This document shows, in pieces, positions 6,574-9,196 of a DNA stretch of 9,196 nucleotides. Each line of letters starts with the position of its first letter. Within the stretch, counting starts at the first letter, position 1. Origin of the DNA: Thermoplasmatota archaeon (GTDB taxonomy: Archaea > Thermoplasmatota > E2 > DHVEG-1); assembly GCA_018334795.1 (NCBI GenBank), contig JAGXLH010000069.1, forward strand, positions 1-9,196, in the 5' to 3' direction. Both the position numbers and the translations under genes were made by a program. The notes beneath the pieces are model-generated. The model ran no database searches. It worked only from the letters and a program-made list of their open reading frames with translations, and had not been told where the DNA came from.

Positions 6574-7593
6574 TTACAGCAAAAATTGTTGAATTAAGTG
6601 AATGATTCTTTGGAAAAATAAAGTGTGCTCTTTCTCGTTTGGCATGATGGCATTGATGGTGTTCCATTCACCCACATTTCCTGCGGTATCCTTGGATTGT
6701 GCTTTGATTATGTATGATCCCTTATTTTTCCATGTATGTTTTAATGTTATTTCTTCGTTTGATTGGTATGGGCCAAGCCATTTTGTTGGGGTTTCATCTC
6801 CCCAGTCTATGGTAATATAGATGTTTTCAGATTCAGGATCTTCTGCAGAAAAAGTGTATTGTTGAGGTGTTTTGGTCTTGCCAAGTGAAGGACCAGTAAT
6901 TTTTGTTATTTGTGGGGCTAAATTATCTCCATATGAAAAGGTTTTAAAACAAAAATCAAACTTTTGAAAAACAGGCATGTTGCTGAGATTTTGCCACTTG
7001 TTTTGTGTCAGGTCATATCCATATGCAAAGCCTTTTTCGTAGTAATCTACTTCATAGTTGCCATACCAATAACAATCACCTGATCCAACTTGGTGAATAG
7101 TAATATAATAAGTATCATCAAGGGTCAGTTTCACATCATCATATTTTACTTCTAACCAGGTAGCATCGTAGTCCGCATTAGATAATGTAATATCTTTTTG
7201 GGTGAGTGGAGGATTGTTGAGGGATAAGTTTTCTCTAATTGCTACTTCTATTGTTAGTTGGTTTTCTTCATATGTTTTTAATTCAAGCAGGATTTCGATT
7301 TTTGCAAGTGGATTTTTGCTTGGTTTGAATGATTGGGCTAAATACCAATTGGATGCAGTGTATCTATGACTATTTGTTTTATCTTGAATTTGATCGATGA
7401 CGTATCCAAGATGTTGATTCATAGGTGAAGATGTATCTGATAGATCTGTTAGCTCAGAGTGTTGGATTTGAATGTTTTCTCTTCTCTCGTTTTCTGTTAT
7501 CTCTGTTGCGACCATTGGTTGTGTGAGTAGCAGAAGTATGCTGATTGAAACAAAGCAGTAGGTTATCATGTTCTTAGGTTGGTGTTGTTTCAT
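6574..7593 (-). CDS. Secreted protein with jelly-roll-like and PKD-like domains
   Basis: The 339-residue protein starts with a signal peptide (hydrophobic core about 10-28, ending PMVAT). Residues about 62-218 form a beta-rich region beginning GYVIDQIQD and containing WYLAQSFKPSKNPLAKIEILL; this style of AQSFxP...L segment recurs in secreted archaeal and bacterial proteins and may be a galactose-binding-like jelly roll (inference). Residues about 226-316 resemble a PKD/Ig fold: FSAEDPESENIYITIDWGD (248-266), then HTWKNKGSYIIKAQSKDTAGNVGEW. The C-terminus is a short hydrophobic amphipathic tail, FFQRIIHLIQQFLL. No catalytic motif was seen, so an adhesive or substrate-binding role at the cell surface is likelier than an enzyme. 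The ATG at 7593 follows a strong GGAGGT site. A hairpin and a palindrome precede it. Confidence 0.85.
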   Translation of the reverse strand: MKQHQPKNMITYCFVSISILLLLTQPMVATEITENERRENIQIQHSELTDLSDTSSPMNQHLGYVIDQIQDKTNSHRYTASNWYLAQSFKPSKNPLAKIEILLELKTYEENQLTIEVAIRENLSLNNPPLTQKDITLSNADYDATWLEVKYDDVKLTLDDTYYITIHQVGSGDCYWYGNYEVDYYEKGFAYGYDLTQNKWQNLSNMPVFQKFDFCFKTFSYGDNLAPQITKITGPSLGKTKTPQQYTFSAEDPESENIYITIDWGDETPTKWLGPYQSNEEITLKHTWKNKGSYIIKAQSKDTAGNVGEWNTINAIMPNEKEHTLFFQRIIHLIQQFLL

Positions 7594-7600
7594 CTAATTA

Positions 7601-7606
7601 CCTCCA
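7601..7606 (-). promoter_or_regulatory. Strong Shine-Dalgarno site of the PKD-like protein gene
   Basis: GGAGGT on the minus strand, seven bases before the ATG at 7593, close to the archaeal consensus. It confirms the start and implies a transcript with a leader. Confidence 0.75.
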
Positions 7607-7611
7607 ATGAG

Positions 7612-7633
7612 ACCACCTACTTTAGTGGGTGGT
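7612..7633. repeat. Inverted repeat / hairpin in the leader of the PKD-like protein gene
   Basis: A 22-bp dyad: ACCACCTAC, loop TTTA, GTGGGTGGT. As plus-strand RNA it would form nine pairs including one G-U; as mRNA (minus strand) the G-U becomes a C/A mismatch after six pairs. It is six bases upstream of the Shine-Dalgarno site and also contains the SD-like AGGTGGT. It could be an RNA element affecting translation or a protein-binding dyad. Confidence 0.5.
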
Positions 7634-7642
7634 AGTTAACTA
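7633..7642. promoter_or_regulatory. Palindrome TAGTTAACTA, possible operator
   Basis: A perfect 10-bp palindrome in front of the PKD-like protein gene. Read on the minus strand its context AAATAGTTAACTA is identical over 13 bases to the site before the secreted-protein gene at 8735. It lies between a possible TATA box at 7654-7661 and the start region, where a repressor would act. No regulator is known from this window. Confidence 0.4.
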
Positions 7643-7653
7643 TTTTCACTGTG

Positions 7654-7661
7654 TTTTAATA
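7654..7661 (-). promoter_or_regulatory. Candidate TATA box of the PKD-like protein gene
   Basis: The minus strand reads TATTAAAA, which would start transcription near 7631. A more consensus box, TTTATATA, is at 7699-7706 and would give a leader of about 80 nt. Which is used cannot be decided from sequence. The spacer 7594-7731 holds nothing else besides the hairpin and palindrome. Confidence 0.35.
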
Positions 7662-7731
7662 TTATTTTTATCCACTTAAAATTATATTGTTTTGTATGTA
7701 TATAAATTTGGTGTCGTCATTTTTAATTGTT

Positions 7732-8538
7732 TTAGAATTGACTGGTGTAGAAGAGTAAGTGTTGGGTTATTTTGAACAGTGTGGTTATTGGATCATAGTG
7801 GGTAGTGGAGTTAAACCAGTTATCTAAGTAAAATAGTTGGATATTTTTTCTGTTTCGCGCAATTTCTTTTGGTCGTATCACCGTGTAGTTCATAAAATCA
7901 GGGTTCCATCCGTTTGGATCTAAATCGATTCCCTCTCCAAAAATATATCCATTTTCTGGTTCTTGATCTGGAAATGAGTTGTTACAATTATAGTATGCAG
8001 CCCAAATTAGTTCACTGCAATACCATTCATCTGCGTATTCATCATTTTTTATATCCTTGGGATTATGATTTTTATTTACCCATTCTCCTTGGAATGATGT
8101 TCCAAGTTGTGTTTTTGCAAATGCAATTGCATTCTGTTTTTGAGTTTCAGTAGCTGATTTCACTCTGGCAAAAGGGCCGTAGAATTCTCCTTTTAGTGCT
8201 TCTTCAGTTTCATATCGATATCTCACTCTACTGCCTGATATGCTGGCCTCAATGAAAAGATATTTTTGGGTGATGTGATCATATTCTACGAAGATAAGAC
8301 AGTGATCTATGATAGTTGGTAGATAATCTGGAAAAACATCCGGATGTTTAAAAGCAATATCTCCTGGTTGAAGTTCTGAGATGCTTGGATTTGTAGATTC
8401 TGGGGTTTGTATGGAGCAGATTTGTGGTTGTGGATTTGATAATGATATTTGTTGTAAGGCAGCAAATGTTGTGGGATGAAGCATTGATGTGAATAAAACT
8501 AGTAATATTATGGTGACTATCCTTTTTTGGTTCATCAT
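7732..8538 (-). CDS. Secreted permuted papain-fold protein (YiiX / NlpC-P60-like, C92 type)
   Basis: The 268-residue protein has a signal peptide (MMNQKRIVTIILLVLFTSML, cleavage likely after about residue 26). The catalytic domain shows the circularly permuted papain order: LQPGDIAF (56-63), then IIDHCLIFVEY with His79, YLFIEAS with Glu97, and finally ADEWYCSELIWAAYYN with Cys174. GIDLDPNGW...VIRPKEI (203-226) closes the domain, as in YiiX-type (DUF830) proteins. These enzymes or putative enzymes hydrolyse amide or acyl bonds in peptides, peptidoglycan or lipids; the substrate here is unknown, and an archaeon without murein would presumably act on foreign or extracellular material. A hydrophobic C-terminal tail follows. 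ATGs at 8538 and 8535 are both possible; GGGGT favours the second. It is divergent from the gene at 8735. Confidence 0.85.
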   Translation of the reverse strand: MMNQKRIVTIILLVLFTSMLHPTTFAALQQISLSNPQPQICSIQTPESTNPSISELQPGDIAFKHPDVFPDYLPTIIDHCLIFVEYDHITQKYLFIEASISGSRVRYRYETEEALKGEFYGPFARVKSATETQKQNAIAFAKTQLGTSFQGEWVNKNHNPKDIKNDEYADEWYCSELIWAAYYNCNNSFPDQEPENGYIFGEGIDLDPNGWNPDFMNYTVIRPKEIARNRKNIQLFYLDNWFNSTTHYDPITTLFKITQHLLFYTSQF

Positions 8539-8580
8539 TACCCCAAAATAGTTTTGATAATATTAAATAGTATGAAATGT

Positions 8581-8590
8581 TATTTATAAA
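8581..8590 (-). promoter_or_regulatory. TATA box of the YiiX-like protein gene
   Basis: The minus strand reads TTTATAAATA, centre about 8586, predicting a start near 8559 and a leader of about 20 nt. It shares the core TTATAAATA with the divergent promoter at 8690. Confidence 0.5.
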
Positions 8591-8689
8591 TTACGTTCTA
8601 AATATGTTCTAAGTTGGCTCCGGGGAATGATTTTTTAAAGAAAAAACGTGTTTAGGAAAGGTTACCGAAGGGTTAATAGATGTAGAAAG

Positions 8690-8698
8690 TTATAAATA
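8690..8698 (+). promoter_or_regulatory. TATA box of the secreted-protein gene at 8735
   Basis: TTATAAATA preceded by the purine-rich TAGAAAG. Transcription would start near 8721, leaving a leader of about 14 nt with the AGGGGA ribosome binding site (8723-8728). Confidence 0.5.
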
Positions 8699-8714
8699 GT
8701 TAACTATTGTTAAC
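8695..8714. promoter_or_regulatory. Palindrome and tandem GTTAAC array, possible operator
   Basis: AATAGTTAACTATT (8695-8708) is a perfect 14-bp palindrome. Its GTTAAC core (8699-8704) recurs at 8709-8714, exactly 10 bp later, so both copies face the same side of the helix. The array starts at the 3' edge of the TATA box and ends before the predicted transcription start, the usual place for an archaeal repressor site. Confidence 0.45.
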
Positions 8715-8734
8715 TTTATTATAGGGGACTAATT

Positions 8735-9196
8735 ATGAAAAAAACTAAGCAGAAATTAACAATAATTTTTTTAAGTTTATTTTTACTTTCGAGCGTTTTT
8801 TCAATGGGTGTAGTCGGTTCATCATCTATTGTCAATTATAGAGATCAAGTTGAAACATCTAACACTTTTTCACTACTAAAAGATGATTTTCCATATAAAG
8901 GTTTATTAAAGATTTATATTGTTGAACCCGAGAGCAGATGGAATATGAATAATGGAGATCCTTACCATTATGCTTTTCTTGATTATGCTACAGAAGAATC
9001 AATCACCTTAGATTATGAAGAAGAACAGGTTATTCAGACGGTATGGAATCCTCAGGAATCAGGTTTTTCCGATGTAAAATCTGATAATCTCATGGTGATA
9101 GCTACGATGTTTAATCAAAATAATTACAAGGAATATGCCTATCCTCCATTTAAAAATCCTTTCTATGCACATTATGTTGATGCTGCTGCAGGAGCA
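8735..9196 (+). CDS. Secreted protein of unknown function (partial, C-terminus off window)
   Basis: The frame is open from the ATG at 8735 to the window edge (154 residues). The first residues MKKTKQKLTIIFLSLFLLSS are a clear signal peptide, with cleavage likely near residue 28 (GVVG). The mature part begins SSSIVNYRDQ and continues with LLKIYIVEPESRWNMNNGDP, YHYAFLDYATEES and DNLMVIATMFN, ending in an Ala-rich YVDAAAGA. I recall similar IYIVEPxSRW...PYHxxFLD proteins from sediment Thermoplasmata, but I know no function and cannot search. No catalytic motif, lipobox or transmembrane segment beyond the signal is visible. The start is supported by AGGGGA (8723-8728), six bases upstream. It shares a divergent spacer with the YiiX-like gene and carries the GTTAAC array in its promoter. 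Confidence 0.8.
   Translation, partial: MKKTKQKLTIIFLSLFLLSSVFSMGVVGSSSIVNYRDQVETSNTFSLLKDDFPYKGLLKIYIVEPESRWNMNNGDPYHYAFLDYATEESITLDYEEEQVIQTVWNPQESGFSDVKSDNLMVIATMFNQNNYKEYAYPPFKNPFYAHYVDAAAGA

Noticed and set aside
7612..7633. Hairpin as a CRISPR repeat or intrinsic terminator
   Set aside because: Only one copy with no spacers, and no T tract after it in the direction of either neighbouring gene.

Overview
This AT-rich window looks like a fragment of a euryarchaeal genome. It carries an archaeal-type aIF1A / Rio1-kinase / KH-domain cluster, TTTATATA-like TATA boxes, Shine-Dalgarno sequences of the GGAGGTGA type, and a tRNA-Asn without an encoded CCA. The secreted proteins suggest a Thermoplasmatota lineage such as the sediment group MBG-D: a C25 (gingipain-like) peptidase fused to a NosD-like beta-helix with an NYWGR...LPK...G tail, and a protein with a PKD-like domain. 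The archaeal assignment is strong; the finer placement is inference from protein style.

Layout. Positions 1-565 (minus) hold the N-terminal half of a LysN/2-aminoadipate-type aminotransferase that runs off the left edge. An AT-rich divergent spacer (566-903) carries promoters in both directions. Positions 904-3918 (plus) encode a ~1000-residue secreted C25 peptidase / beta-helix protein. A minus-strand tRNA-Asn(GTT) follows at 4065-4137. Positions 4231-5880 (minus) are a tight operon read as aIF1A, then Rio1 kinase, then the KH protein (Dim2/Pno1 homologue). The genes overlap by 11 and 4 nt, and the first and last start with GTG. Upstream of it, 5966-6520 (minus) encodes an HD-domain hydrolase with a probable leaderless promoter. 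Positions 6574-7593 and 7732-8538 (both minus) encode a secreted PKD-like protein and a secreted permuted papain-fold (YiiX / NlpC-P60-like) protein. From 8735 (plus) a divergent gene for another secreted protein runs off the right edge.

Functionally, a housekeeping block (small-subunit maturation, initiation, tRNA-Asn) is flanked by genes for exported proteins that suggest attack on or binding of extracellular polymers. The points most worth checking are these. The position of the catalytic His in the C25 domain reads as Asn (GHG becomes GNG) while the Cys is kept. A 13-nt sequence containing the palindrome TAGTTAACTA lies just downstream of a TATA-like box in front of two separate secreted-protein genes, and in one it sits in a tandem GTTAAC array phased at 10 bp. 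I saw no mobile element, CRISPR array or defence system.
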